A DNA stretch of 15,569 bases from Caldifarciminota bacterium (GCA_016935775.1 JAFGQF010000218.1:1-15569), one strand, 5' to 3'. Counted from the stretch's first letter, positions 6,368 to 14,241 are shown. Translations and numbers: made by a program. Notes: generated from the sequence alone by a model not told the origin.

Positions 6368-7132
6368 GTGTTGCACCTGATTCTGTTGCTGGCATTTGAG
6401 TGCCAGCAACCTGGCGTGAGAGAAGCTGGGCTGGTGGCTGCCGCTGCCGGCAGCTGGCAGTCCGCGTCGTCGGTGAACCCGGCGCTAGCGGCGGCAATTG
6501 ACTTCCTCGTACTGTCGGCGGACTACTGGCGGCCCTATGGCCTTGCCGGCGTCGACCATCTCGATGTGCGCGTTGCTGCGGGCCGGTCTTCATGGTCGGT
6601 AATGGCTGGGACAGCTTCGCTCGGGTTCGATCGCTTCCGGGAGGTGGATGTCTACGCATGCGGAACCTACCGACCGGGCAGGCAACTGGCCGTGGGGCTC
6701 GGGCTGCACTGGCTGCTCGTGGACCAGGGAGTGCGCGGCATCCGGGCCGCGCCTGCGGTTGACCTGGGAATGCTCTGGCAGGTTGGCCGTTTTCGTCTGG
6801 GTGCGGCAGGGCGGTCGTTGAACCGGCCGGACATCGGGTCGGCCGGCCTGATCCCGCCGAGGTTCCTGGCTGGTTTCGAGTATTCTCCGGTTGACGAGCT
6901 CATCCTGGCAGCCGACGCGACCTACTGCTCGGGCAGCACCTCCGCCGGGTTCGGGTGTGAGTTCCTGCTGATTCCCCAACTGGCAATCCGCGCCGGTGTC
7001 GGGACCGCTCCTCTGCGTTTCGGAGGCGGGCTCGGAGTTCGGGTCGGCCCGGTCGGGCTGGACTACGCCTACGGCTTTCATCCGCAGCTGGGGGAGTCTC
7101 ATCATTTGGGGGTCACGGTAGCGTGGCACTGA
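6368..7132 (+). CDS. Outer-membrane beta-barrel protein, PorV/PorQ-like
   Basis: A 254-residue protein with a short hydrophobic N-terminus (MLHLILLLAF) and then alternating polar and hydrophobic strands throughout. An early SSVNPALAA motif (about 34-42) recalls the NPA motif near the start of PorV/PorQ/FadL-like barrels. The C-terminus ends in barrel-like strands (GPVGLDYAYGFHPQLGESHHLGVTVAW). The GTG start at 6368 gives the signal-like N-terminus. The positive charge expected at the start of a signal peptide is weak, so the start is less certain. It overlaps the next envelope gene by 10 nt, suggesting joint production. PorV-type proteins serve type IX secretion in Bacteroidota; no other such component is seen here. 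Confidence 0.65.
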   Translation: MLHLILLLAFECQQPGVREAGLVAAAAGSWQSASSVNPALAAAIDFLVLSADYWRPYGLAGVDHLDVRVAAGRSSWSVMAGTASLGFDRFREVDVYACGTYRPGRQLAVGLGLHWLLVDQGVRGIRAAPAVDLGMLWQVGRFRLGAAGRSLNRPDIGSAGLIPPRFLAGFEYSPVDELILAADATYCSGSTSAGFGCEFLLIPQLAIRAGVGTAPLRFGGGLGVRVGPVGLDYAYGFHPQLGESHHLGVTVAWH

Positions 7133-8871
7133 TGATCCTGGCGTCCTGCGTCTCACTGGCGGTATGGACACCGTTCCCGGAGACGGTGGCGGACGAAGAC
7201 GTGGCCGGGCTGCAAGAACAAACCGAGTACCTGTTCACTCACCCTCTTGACTTGAACAAAGCGGGGCGGGAAGAGTTGGGCTCGATACCGTGGCTGAATC
7301 CCTTGCTGGCAGACCGGATTGTCCGGTTTCGAGATTCGGCTGGTGCTTTCTTGGATGTGGCCCAACTTGGACTGGTTCCGGGTGTCTCTCCGGAGCTGCT
7401 CCGGGTGGTTGTCCCGATGCTGGTCGTGTCGCGGGCCAAACCCGCCGGCTTGAACGGGAGCTTGCTCATGCGAGTCGGAACTGACTCAGTGGCCGGGGGA
7501 GCCGGGCGTTCCGGCTGGTTTGGCCGGGCACAGGTTGTCCGGGGTTCGTGGCTGGGAGTGGCGCTGGCGGAGAAGGATCGAGGCGAGCCGGCTTCGATTG
7601 ACTGGCTGGGACTCGGTCTGCAGTACTGGGATGGAGTATTCGGTGCTGTCATCGGCAACTACACCTGCGGTGTCGGGCTGGGGATTGTCCACAGCGGTCC
7701 ACATCGCAGCCCGGTCGAGCAGGCCGGCAGCAGGGCGACCGGCCCGACGGGTCTGCGCACGTTACATTCTGCTGCGGAAACAAGGGCGTTGCGCGGATTG
7801 GGCTTCGAGCTCCGCCGCAAGGGCTGGCATGCGTCGGTCTTCGGTTCCCAGCGGATGCTCGACGCGCGGTTGAATCCCGACGGGACGGTGGCCAGGTTGA
7901 GGCTTGACGGTTTACATGACGACTCAGCGGCGCGAGCCGAACGGGATCTGGTTGCCGAACTCGCCGCCGGGGTGATGCTCGGCAAGCGGTTAGGTCAGGC
8001 CAGTGTCAGCGGCCAGTTGGGGCTGGCAGCTTTCGACCGGGAGTTCGCACCCGCTGATTCCAGCAACTCCTTTCATGGCCGGCAGGTGGTGACCGGCGGC
8101 GTATCCGGGAACCTGGTAACCGGCGGTTACCGGTTGGGCACGGAGTTGGCCGGTTCATCAGGCGGCGGTATTGCCGGCGGTCTGGAGCTGGACGGTTCGT
8201 GGCAGGGCCTGAGCGCCGGGCTGGCCGTGACCGGCTATTCGGCGAGGTTCTCCGCGCCCCACGGTCGCTGGCGCACTCTGACCAATCGCCGGGACCGTCT
8301 CAACGCCCGGGTGGGCCTTGGCTATGATTCCGGAGGCTTCTCGGCATCGCTGAGCGGGCGCACCTACCGCGACTACGATGAAGACTCGCTGCCGGCCAAT
8401 GTCGAACTGCGGCTCGTGCAGGTCGTGGAATGGTTCCGCGCCGAGCTAAGGCTCGGTTGGCAGTTTCGTCAGGTGAACCAGCGCCAGCGCAACGCCCACG
8501 TCGAGCTTACCTGCCGGTCTTCATCCGTCGATGCAGTCAGCCTCGTAGTTGAAGACCGTTACCCCGAGGATCGGAGCGGCCGTGGAGTTCTGTTGGGAAT
8601 GGCGGGTTACAGACGGGCAGGCCCGGTGCGGCTGGCAGCTGCGGTCGCTCGTGTCATGACCAGCGGGAAGGGAGCGCGGATGTACTGGAGCGAGCCCGGG
8701 GTGATGAGAATCGGCCAGCACTACACCACCAGCCGGCCCGGCTGGCGCCTGGGCACGAGCGCGGCGGTTCTGTTCGGCGGTGGAGTCGAGATCGCCGCCA
8801 AGCTTGGCACGACTATCGAGGACGCGGTGACGTTCGACTGTGCCGGGCAGCTGCGACTGGGACTGAACTGA
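7123..8871 (+). CDS. Helix-hairpin-helix (ComEA-like) domain fused to a predicted outer-membrane beta-barrel
   Basis: A 582-residue protein. The N-terminus MALMILASC carries an LASC lipobox with cysteine at residue 9, but the leader is very short. Residues 41-100 form a tandem helix-hairpin-helix of the ComEA type: HPLDLNKAGREELGSIPWL, then ADRIVRFRDSAGAF and LGLVPGVSPELL. From about 112 to the end the sequence is glycine-rich with alternating strands, as in large outer-membrane barrels. ComEA-type domains bind DNA without sequence specificity in natural transformation. A similar uncharacterised architecture exists in Bacteroidota as far as I recall. The gene overlaps both neighbours (10 nt and 1 nt). 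Function unknown. Confidence 0.7.
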   Translation: MALMILASCVSLAVWTPFPETVADEDVAGLQEQTEYLFTHPLDLNKAGREELGSIPWLNPLLADRIVRFRDSAGAFLDVAQLGLVPGVSPELLRVVVPMLVVSRAKPAGLNGSLLMRVGTDSVAGGAGRSGWFGRAQVVRGSWLGVALAEKDRGEPASIDWLGLGLQYWDGVFGAVIGNYTCGVGLGIVHSGPHRSPVEQAGSRATGPTGLRTLHSAAETRALRGLGFELRRKGWHASVFGSQRMLDARLNPDGTVARLRLDGLHDDSAARAERDLVAELAAGVMLGKRLGQASVSGQLGLAAFDREFAPADSSNSFHGRQVVTGGVSGNLVTGGYRLGTELAGSSGGGIAGGLELDGSWQGLSAGLAVTGYSARFSAPHGRWRTLTNRRDRLNARVGLGYDSGGFSASLSGRTYRDYDEDSLPANVELRLVQVVEWFRAELRLGWQFRQVNQRQRNAHVELTCRSSSVDAVSLVVEDRYPEDRSGRGVLLGMAGYRRAGPVRLAAAVARVMTSGKGARMYWSEPGVMRIGQHYTTSRPGWRLGTSAAVLFGGGVEIAAKLGTTIEDAVTFDCAGQLRLGLN

Positions 8872-9725
8872 TGTTCGACTGTCACGTCCACCCGGACTAC
8901 TCACCTGACGCGACCGGGAGCATCGAGGAATACTGCCGGCGGGCTATGGAGATCGGGCTCTCGGGGATTTGCTTCACGACTCACTATGAGCCAGACCCCG
9001 AGCGGTCCGGGATTGAGTGGGTGATGGTGCGCGGCCGACGCCAGCCGGTCAGTTCGGACTGGCCGGTGCAGTACCTGGGTGATATCGCGCGGGCGCGTGT
9101 GGACTTTCCTAACCTGAGAATCCTCGCGGGCGTCGAGGTGGGTTACGAGCCCGGAGTCGACGACATTGTCGGCAAGTTGCTTGGCAGTCACCGCTTTGAC
9201 TACGTTCTCGGCGCCATTCACTGCCTGGACCACGTGGCAATCAGCAGTCGTCGGGAGGTCGAGCAGATGCGCGAGTTGGTCGTCTCGAAGGGAGCCCGGT
9301 GGGCCGCCAACCGCTACTTCGACTGCCTGGAGGTGGCCGGGTCGTGTGGATTGTTCGACTGCATTGCCCATCTGGATATCTACCGGAAGTACCTGTTGCC
9401 GTGCTGGCAGGGGACGGCCGGTGCGCAGGAGTTCAGTGAAGTTGCCGACGAAAGGACCGGGTTGGCTTTGACCCGGCTGGCCGAGCACGGTGTCGGGATT
9501 GAAGTCAACAGCTCGGCCATCAGGCGCGGCCAGGCTGAACCCTACCCGAGTCTGGCGATACTCAGCCGGGCCAGGTCGGCCGGTGTAGCCCTGTTTACTA
9601 TTGGTTCAGATTCTCACTCACCTGATGAGCTGGGTTGTGGTCTGGCTGTCGTCCAAGCGCGGGTCAGAAGGTTGGGTGCCGAACCGGCGGTGTTCGTGGA
9701 CCGAGAGCCCCAAGTACCCGTGTGA
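8871..9725 (+). CDS. PHP-domain phosphatase, histidinol-phosphatase (HisJ/HisK) type
   Basis: A 284-residue PHP metal-dependent phosphoesterase. Likely metal ligands are His5 and His7 (CHVHPDYSPD), His38 (FTTHYE), Glu89 (AGVEVGYE), His117 (GAIHCLD), His167 (IAHLDIYRKY), and Asp247 with His249 (GSDSHSPDELG). The layout matches HisK/HisJ histidinol-phosphatases, which complete histidinol formation in histidine synthesis. No other his gene is nearby. The gene is translationally linked to the barrel protein by a 1-nt overlap, so another phosphoester substrate is possible. It ends 54 bp before a new promoter. Confidence 0.85.
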   Translation: MFDCHVHPDYSPDATGSIEEYCRRAMEIGLSGICFTTHYEPDPERSGIEWVMVRGRRQPVSSDWPVQYLGDIARARVDFPNLRILAGVEVGYEPGVDDIVGKLLGSHRFDYVLGAIHCLDHVAISSRREVEQMRELVVSKGARWAANRYFDCLEVAGSCGLFDCIAHLDIYRKYLLPCWQGTAGAQEFSEVADERTGLALTRLAEHGVGIEVNSSAIRRGQAEPYPSLAILSRARSAGVALFTIGSDSHSPDELGCGLAVVQARVRRLGAEPAVFVDREPQVPV

Positions 9726-9745
9726 ACGCGGAGCAGAACCGGCGT

Positions 9746-9773
9746 TTGACTTGAGAGACGCTCACTCTACAAT
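9746..9773 (+). promoter_or_regulatory. Sigma70-type promoter of the activase cluster (leaderless)
   Basis: TTGACT (9746-9751) and TACAAT (9768-9773) are separated by 16 bp. The expected transcription start, 7 nt after the -10 box, is position 9780, exactly the A of the ATG. No Shine-Dalgarno exists. The promoter nearly copies that of mnmG, with the same -35, -10 and spacing. Confidence 0.8.
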
Positions 9774-9779
9774 CCGACG

Positions 9780-10673
9780 ATGCGCGTAGGAATCCCCCGG
9801 GCGCTGCTCTACTACCGCTACGGCCCATTCTGGGAGCGCTTCCTGGCCGGTCTAGGCGTCGAGCCGGTCGTGACTCGCCGGACCGACAAGGAACTCCTGC
9901 AACTTGGCCTTCAGCATGTCTCCAGCGAGGTCTGTCTGCCGATCAAGATCATCGCTGGTCACATTGCCGACCTGAAGGGTCGAGTTGACGCGGTGTTCCT
10001 GCCCAGGATGGTGTGGCTGGAGGATGAGCTGTACGCTTGCCCGAAGATGATCGGCATCGTCGACATCGCGAGGATGATGCTGGGCGACGGTACCCGGTTG
10101 ATCGCTCCGTCGATAAAGCGCAATTTCCTTTGGCCTCACTTCCGGGCCGGTGTCGAGATGTGCGGGAGTCCGTTGCGCGCAGCTCGATCTCTGGCCCGCG
10201 CACGGAGCCTGCTGGCCGGTCCGCCCGTGGCTCTGCGACTGGAACCCGGCGAGAAGCGGATTGCGCTGATTGGTCACTTCTACAATATCGAAGACGACTA
10301 CATCGGCCAGCCGATCATCAGCGCCTTCCGAAAGCAGGGATACCGACTGGTAACCAAGGACGAGTTGCCGGAGTCTGTGCTGCGCGGCAGGCAGGGATTC
10401 GCCAAGAGCATCCGCTGGGTGTTCGAGCGTGAGCTCTACAACGCCTTTCGGTTCCTGGTTGGAAGCGTCGACGGTGTGTGCGTGCTGGTTTCGATGGGTT
10501 GCGGGCCGGACTCGTTGATTGCCGAGTTCATGAAGGAGGAAGCCGGGCGGCGCGGCGTGCCTTTCCTGCAGCTTGTTTTGGACGAGCATACCGGAACCGC
10601 CGGACTGGTGACTCGGATCGAGGCTTTCCTTGAACTTTCCCAGCGTCGCCAGCAGCTGACCCGGGCGGCGTAG
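9780..10673 (+). CDS. COG3580/DUF2229-type iron-sulfur protein, HgdA/HgdB-like partner of the activase
   Basis: A 297-residue member of the family annotated as acyl-CoA dehydratase activase-related or CoA-enzyme activase (DUF2229, COG3580). It starts MRVGIPRALLYYRYGPFWE, typical of the family. Three cysteines in conserved contexts are probable cluster ligands: Cys52 (SSEVCLPIKIIAGH), Cys87 (ELYACPKMIG) and Cys241 (SMGCGPDS). The C-terminus has LDEHTGTAGLVTRIEAF (268-284). The related 2-hydroxyacyl-CoA dehydratase and double-cubane proteins hold iron-sulfur clusters on cysteines and receive ATP-energised electrons from an activator. In Clostridia this domain is commonly part of one very large protein; here it is a separate gene. 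Substrate unknown. Confidence 0.85.
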   Translation: MRVGIPRALLYYRYGPFWERFLAGLGVEPVVTRRTDKELLQLGLQHVSSEVCLPIKIIAGHIADLKGRVDAVFLPRMVWLEDELYACPKMIGIVDIARMMLGDGTRLIAPSIKRNFLWPHFRAGVEMCGSPLRAARSLARARSLLAGPPVALRLEPGEKRIALIGHFYNIEDDYIGQPIISAFRKQGYRLVTKDELPESVLRGRQGFAKSIRWVFERELYNAFRFLVGSVDGVCVLVSMGCGPDSLIAEFMKEEAGRRGVPFLQLVLDEHTGTAGLVTRIEAFLELSQRRQQLTRAA

Positions 10674-10687
10674 CGAGCCGATTGACA

Positions 10688-11755
10688 ATGAAGGCCACCT
10701 TTCCTTTGCTGGGCTATGACACCTACGCGCTCAAGACATTCGTCGAGGACCTCGGGGGTGAGGTCGTGCTGCCGCCCGCAACATCCAAGAAAACACTGGA
10801 GGCCGGGGTCGAGGCGTCTCCCGAGCTGATCTGCATGCCGTTCAAGATAACGCTGGGCAATTTCCTCGAAGCGCTGGATATGGGTGCGGATACCGTCTTC
10901 ATGGCAGCAGGCGCGCGCAAGTGCCGTTTCGGCTACTACCACTACCTGCAGGAACGCGCGCTGGCACGCAGCGGGCGTCCATTCCGGCTAATACCGGTGT
11001 CTCAGTATTCTCCCTACGCCTTCCTGTTCCGGTTGATGCCGGTGACGTTCGGAGTGTCGCCAACCCGGGTTATCAGATCGGTCGCCGTGATGTTCTACAA
11101 GGCCGGCCTGACACACGAGTTTCGAGCGTTGCTGAATCGTCGCCGGGCGCTGGATTTCGCGGGAACCGAACGGCTCAAGCCGCGCGCGCTCGAGTTGCTC
11201 GAGGCAGCGCGGTCAACAAGCGAGATCCGGGCGGCCCGGCGCAGCCTTCGACGGCTGCTCGGGTGCAACGGCAGTCGGCCGGTACTGCGGGTAGGGCTGG
11301 TGGGAGAGATCTTCTTCATGATTGAGCAGTTTGCCAACGGCGATATCGAGAAGGAGCTGGCCCGGCTCGGCGTCGAGGTGGTCTTTGAGCGGAGCTTGCT
11401 GCACCACCTGCGACACCTGCTGCACCTCGACTGGAGCTTCTACCGCTCGCGCCGTCTCGCTCGTCGCTATCTTAGAGAGTGCCCGGGTGGCGAGGCGCTT
11501 CGGACGGTCGGCGAGGCCATTCACTTCGTCGAGCATGACCGCGTCGACGGGATCGTCCACGTCTACCCGTTCACCTGCATGCCCGAGAACATTGCTTTGG
11601 AGGCGCTGCAGCAGCTCACCGAGGACACGGGAGTGCCGGTGCTCTCGTTGTCTTTCGACGAGCACACGTCGCGAACCGGGTTGCAGACCCGGCTCGAGGC
11701 TTATGTCGACATGCTGAGGAGGAGGTCTCGTGAGCGAAGCATATCTCGGGATTGA
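10688..11755 (+). CDS. COG3581-type iron-sulfur protein, second HgdA/HgdB-like partner
   Basis: A 355-residue protein of the COG3581 family, which usually occurs with COG3580 and the activase. Probable cluster cysteines are Cys49 (SPELICMPFKITLGN), Cys79 (AGARKCRFGYYH) and Cys297 (YPFTCMPENI). The C-terminal motif FDEHTSRTGLQTRLEAYVDM (323-342) matches the end of the preceding protein, so the two share a fold and probably pair as a heterodimer. The ATG at 10688 is preferred; a TTG two codons upstream is the only nearby alternative. It overlaps the activase gene by 26 nt, a sign of tight coupling. Reaction and substrate unknown. Confidence 0.85.
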   Translation: MKATFPLLGYDTYALKTFVEDLGGEVVLPPATSKKTLEAGVEASPELICMPFKITLGNFLEALDMGADTVFMAAGARKCRFGYYHYLQERALARSGRPFRLIPVSQYSPYAFLFRLMPVTFGVSPTRVIRSVAVMFYKAGLTHEFRALLNRRRALDFAGTERLKPRALELLEAARSTSEIRAARRSLRRLLGCNGSRPVLRVGLVGEIFFMIEQFANGDIEKELARLGVEVVFERSLLHHLRHLLHLDWSFYRSRRLARRYLRECPGGEALRTVGEAIHFVEHDRVDGIVHVYPFTCMPENIALEALQQLTEDTGVPVLSLSFDEHTSRTGLQTRLEAYVDMLRRRSRERSISRD

Positions 11756-12701
11756 CGTCGGGTCTATTTCAACCAAGGGCGTGGTGATAGACCGCGACGC
11801 GCAGGTACTGGCAAGCCGGTACCTGCGGACGCAGGGCAGCCCGGTGGTGGCGATCCGCCGGCTGTTGCGTGAACTCGGGGAAATGGTCGGCGGTGAAACC
11901 GTCATCAGCGGTGCCGGCACGACCGGGTCGGCACGCCGGCTGGCCGGGGTCATCGTCCAAGCCGATATAGTCAAGAACGAGATCATCGCCCACGCGGTTG
12001 CCGCCTGCCGCTTCCATCCCGAAGCGAGGACGGTGCTCGAGATCGGCGGGCAGGACTCGAAGATCATCATCCTGCGCGACGGAATTCCGGTTGATTTCGC
12101 GATGAACAACGTCTGCGCGGCCGGTACCGGCAGCTTCCTGGATCACCAGGCGACACGGCTCAGCATTCCGATCGAGGATTTCGGCGGGCTCGCACTCAAA
12201 GCCAAGCACCGGGTGAACATCGCCGGCCGGTGCACGGTATTCGCCGAGAGCGACATGATCCACAAGGCGCAGCTCGGGATTGCCACCAGCGACATAGTTG
12301 CCGGGCTCTGTGACGCGATTGTCCGGAACTACATGAACACTGTAGCCCGGGGCAAGGAAATCAGACCGCCGGTGCTGTTCCAGGGCGGGGTGGCGGCCAA
12401 TGTCGGGGTCAGAGATGCGTTCGAGCGGGCACTGGGGCAACCGGTGACGGTGCCCGAGCACTTCCTGGTGATGGGTGCGGTCGGGGCGGCCATCCTGGCA
12501 ATGGAGGAGACAGAGGGGCGGCAGACTCGTTTCGATGGGTTCGGGACGGCGGACATCGAGTTCGAAACCCGGGCTTTCGAATGTGACGGTTGTCCGAATC
12601 GGTGCGAGGTAATCGAAACTCTCCGTGCGGGCCAGGTCATCGACCGGTACGGCGATCGCTGCGGGAAGTGGTCCGAGGCCGTGGTCCAGCCGGTCCGTTG
12701 A
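11730..12701 (+). CDS. BadF/BadG/BcrA/HgdC-type ATPase, reductase activator
   Basis: A 323-residue ASKHA-fold ATPase of the (R)-2-hydroxyglutaryl-CoA dehydratase activator family. ATP hydrolysis in these homodimers drives an electron from one shared [4Fe-4S] cluster to the partner protein. ATP-site motifs are IDVGSISTKGVVID (8-21), ISGAGTTGS (59-67), EIGGQDSKII (104-113) and LFQGGVAAN (216-224). Cluster ligands are Cys129 (NNVCAAGTGSFLD) and Cys168 (GRCTVFAESDM). A C-terminal extension adds CDGCPNRC (285-292) and YGDRCGKW (307-314), four more cysteines. Start GTG 11730 has GAGGAGGAGG (11716-11725) 4 nt upstream. Confidence 0.93.
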   Translation: MSEAYLGIDVGSISTKGVVIDRDAQVLASRYLRTQGSPVVAIRRLLRELGEMVGGETVISGAGTTGSARRLAGVIVQADIVKNEIIAHAVAACRFHPEARTVLEIGGQDSKIIILRDGIPVDFAMNNVCAAGTGSFLDHQATRLSIPIEDFGGLALKAKHRVNIAGRCTVFAESDMIHKAQLGIATSDIVAGLCDAIVRNYMNTVARGKEIRPPVLFQGGVAANVGVRDAFERALGQPVTVPEHFLVMGAVGAAILAMEETEGRQTRFDGFGTADIEFETRAFECDGCPNRCEVIETLRAGQVIDRYGDRCGKWSEAVVQPVR

Positions 12702-12726
12702 CCCTCGCCGGCAACAGGCATAGAAT
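12698..12726 (+). promoter_or_regulatory. Likely promoter of the MEMO-AMMECR1 gene, overlapping the activase stop codon
   Basis: TTGACC (12698-12703) overlaps the activase TGA stop, and TAGAAT (12721-12726) follows after 17 bp. The expected transcription start is near 12733, 12 nt before ATG 12745 and 78 nt before the alternative start at 12811. The 17-bp spacing differs from the 16 bp of the other promoters. Confidence 0.6.
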
Positions 12727-12744
12727 GCCCGGTTCCGCATAGCC

Positions 12745-14223
12745 ATGCTGATGATTGTGTTGCTGTTGTTGGCGACCGGGCTGGCGTGCGCCGGCCCTGA
12801 GGAGGCGAAGATGACCAGAGAGCCCGCAGTTGCCGGGCAGTTTTACCCTGGCCGGCCCGAGGACCTGGCTGCGATGGTTGACGCACTGCTGACCGACAAC
12901 CCGGCGCCCGAAGTACCGGGCCGGGTTATCGCGATTCAGGTTCCTCACGCCGGGTATCCCTTTTCAGGGCCGACCGCGGCGCATGCCTTCAACCTGATGA
13001 AGGATTCCGATTCCGTGACCGTGGTGATGGTCGGGCCGAGCCACCGGGCGTTCGTCGATAAGGCGGCGGTGTACGCGAAGGGGAAGTGGAAGACGCCGCT
13101 GGGCGAGGTGGCGATTGACGAGGATCTGGCAAAGGCGCTGCTGAAGGAATCCGATTTCCTTGCGGATATGCCGGCCGCACACGTGCAGGAGCATTCGCTC
13201 GAAGTGCAGGTGCCATTCCTGCAGCGGGTGATGAATGACTTCCGCATCGTGCCCGTCATGCTGCTCCAGCCGACGTGGGAGCAGTGTGAGGCGGTGGGGA
13301 AGGCGATTGCCTCGGCGAGCAAGGGGCGTAAGGTGCTGCTGCTGGCCTCGACCGACCTGTACCACGGGGAGTCGTATGACGACGCGAAGCGGACCGACAG
13401 CGTCACCGGCGGTTTGCTGGCCGGTTTCGACGCCCGGGCCTTGTTCGACGCGCTGCGCGCGCGCGAGGCGCAGGCGTGCGGGGGCGACCCGGTGGTCGCG
13501 GTGATGGTCGCGGCGCGCGAGTTGGGTGCGGACAGCGCGGTGCTGCTGCACCAGACGAATTCGAACGATGTCACCGGTGAGCGAGGCGGCTACTGTGTCG
13601 GTTACAGCGCGACCGCCTTCGTAGCGACCGGCGAGGACGTTGCAGGGGTCAAGAAGCAGGCGGAGGCGGCTGGAGGTGACCTGTCCGCCGATGAGCAGCA
13701 GAGCCTGCTGGCGATTGCCCGGAAGACGCTCGAAGAGTACATCCGGACCGGCAGGCGGCCGACGGGGGAACCGGCCACGCCCCGGCTGGCCGAGAAGCGG
13801 GGAGCGTTCGTGACCTTGCACCGCCAAGGTGAATTGCGCGGCTGCATCGGTTACGTCGAGGCCGTCAAGCCGTTGTACGAGGCGGTGGCCGACATGGCAG
13901 TGGCGGCGTCGACCGAGGACCCGAGGTTCCCGGCGGTTCGGCCTGAGGAACTGGGCGAGATTGATATCGAGATAACGGTTCTGAGCCCACTCCGGGAGAC
14001 TGCCGACCCGGACTCGGTCGAGGTCGGGCGACACGGGCTGGTTGTGCGGCACGGGTTCAACTCCGGGTTGTTACTACCGCAGGTCCCGGTTGAGCAGGGA
14101 TGGAACCGCGACCAGTTCCTCGACCACACCTGCCTGAAGGCCGGGCTGCCGCCCCGGGCCTGGCGGGACCGGCAGACCCGGTTGTTCGTGTTCACCGGAC
14201 AGGTGTTCGGGGAGGCCGACTAG
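12745..14223 (+). CDS. MEMO-AMMECR1 fusion (AmmeMemoRadiSam system proteins B and A in one chain)
   Basis: A 492-residue fusion. Residues 23-295 are a MEMO domain: REPAVAGQFYPG (25-36), VPHAGYPFSGP (67-76), GPSHRAF (97-103), EHSLEVQVPFLQ and STDLYHGESYDDA. His68, His100 and Cys245 match the metal ligands of human MEMO1. Residues 315-492 are an AMMECR1 domain with GELRGCIGYVEA (362-373) and LLPQVPVEQGWN (443-454). These domains recur with a radical SAM protein, not present here, in a system of unknown function. The first start (12745) gives MLMIVLLLLATGLACAG, a signal-like leader without positive charge. ATG 12811 has GAGGAGG 5 nt upstream and gives the usual MEMO N-terminus MTREPAVAGQFYPG. 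Which start is used is open. Confidence 0.92.
   Translation: MLMIVLLLLATGLACAGPEEAKMTREPAVAGQFYPGRPEDLAAMVDALLTDNPAPEVPGRVIAIQVPHAGYPFSGPTAAHAFNLMKDSDSVTVVMVGPSHRAFVDKAAVYAKGKWKTPLGEVAIDEDLAKALLKESDFLADMPAAHVQEHSLEVQVPFLQRVMNDFRIVPVMLLQPTWEQCEAVGKAIASASKGRKVLLLASTDLYHGESYDDAKRTDSVTGGLLAGFDARALFDALRAREAQACGGDPVVAVMVAARELGADSAVLLHQTNSNDVTGERGGYCVGYSATAFVATGEDVAGVKKQAEAAGGDLSADEQQSLLAIARKTLEEYIRTGRRPTGEPATPRLAEKRGAFVTLHRQGELRGCIGYVEAVKPLYEAVADMAVAASTEDPRFPAVRPEELGEIDIEITVLSPLRETADPDSVEVGRHGLVVRHGFNSGLLLPQVPVEQGWNRDQFLDHTCLKAGLPPRAWRDRQTRLFVFTGQVFGEAD
12799..12813 (+). promoter_or_regulatory. Internal Shine-Dalgarno and alternative ATG in the MEMO-AMMECR1 gene
   Basis: GAGGAGG (12799-12805) lies 5 nt before an in-frame ATG at 12811, a near-ideal ribosome-binding arrangement. 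Initiation here would remove the 22-residue hydrophobic leader and leave the whole MEMO domain. The upstream ATG at 12745 has no Shine-Dalgarno. Confidence 0.55.
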
Positions 14224-14241
14224 CGGCATCGATAACGAACA

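Noticed and set aside
7123..7149. Lipoprotein anchoring of the HhH-barrel protein through LASC
   Set aside because: The lipobox is good, but only 8 residues precede the cysteine and there is no positive charge. A barrel would not need a lipid anchor, so it is mentioned in the gene entry and not claimed as a site.
10682..10687. TTGACA before the COG3581 gene as a -35 box
   Set aside because: No -10-like sequence lies 15-19 bp downstream, and the hexamer sits 1 base before the start codon of a gene in the middle of an operon.
14231..14236. GATAAC as a -10 box for a leaderless antiporter transcript
   Set aside because: The spacing to ATG 14242 would fit the leaderless pattern, but 16-17 bp upstream the sequence is G-rich and has no -35 box.
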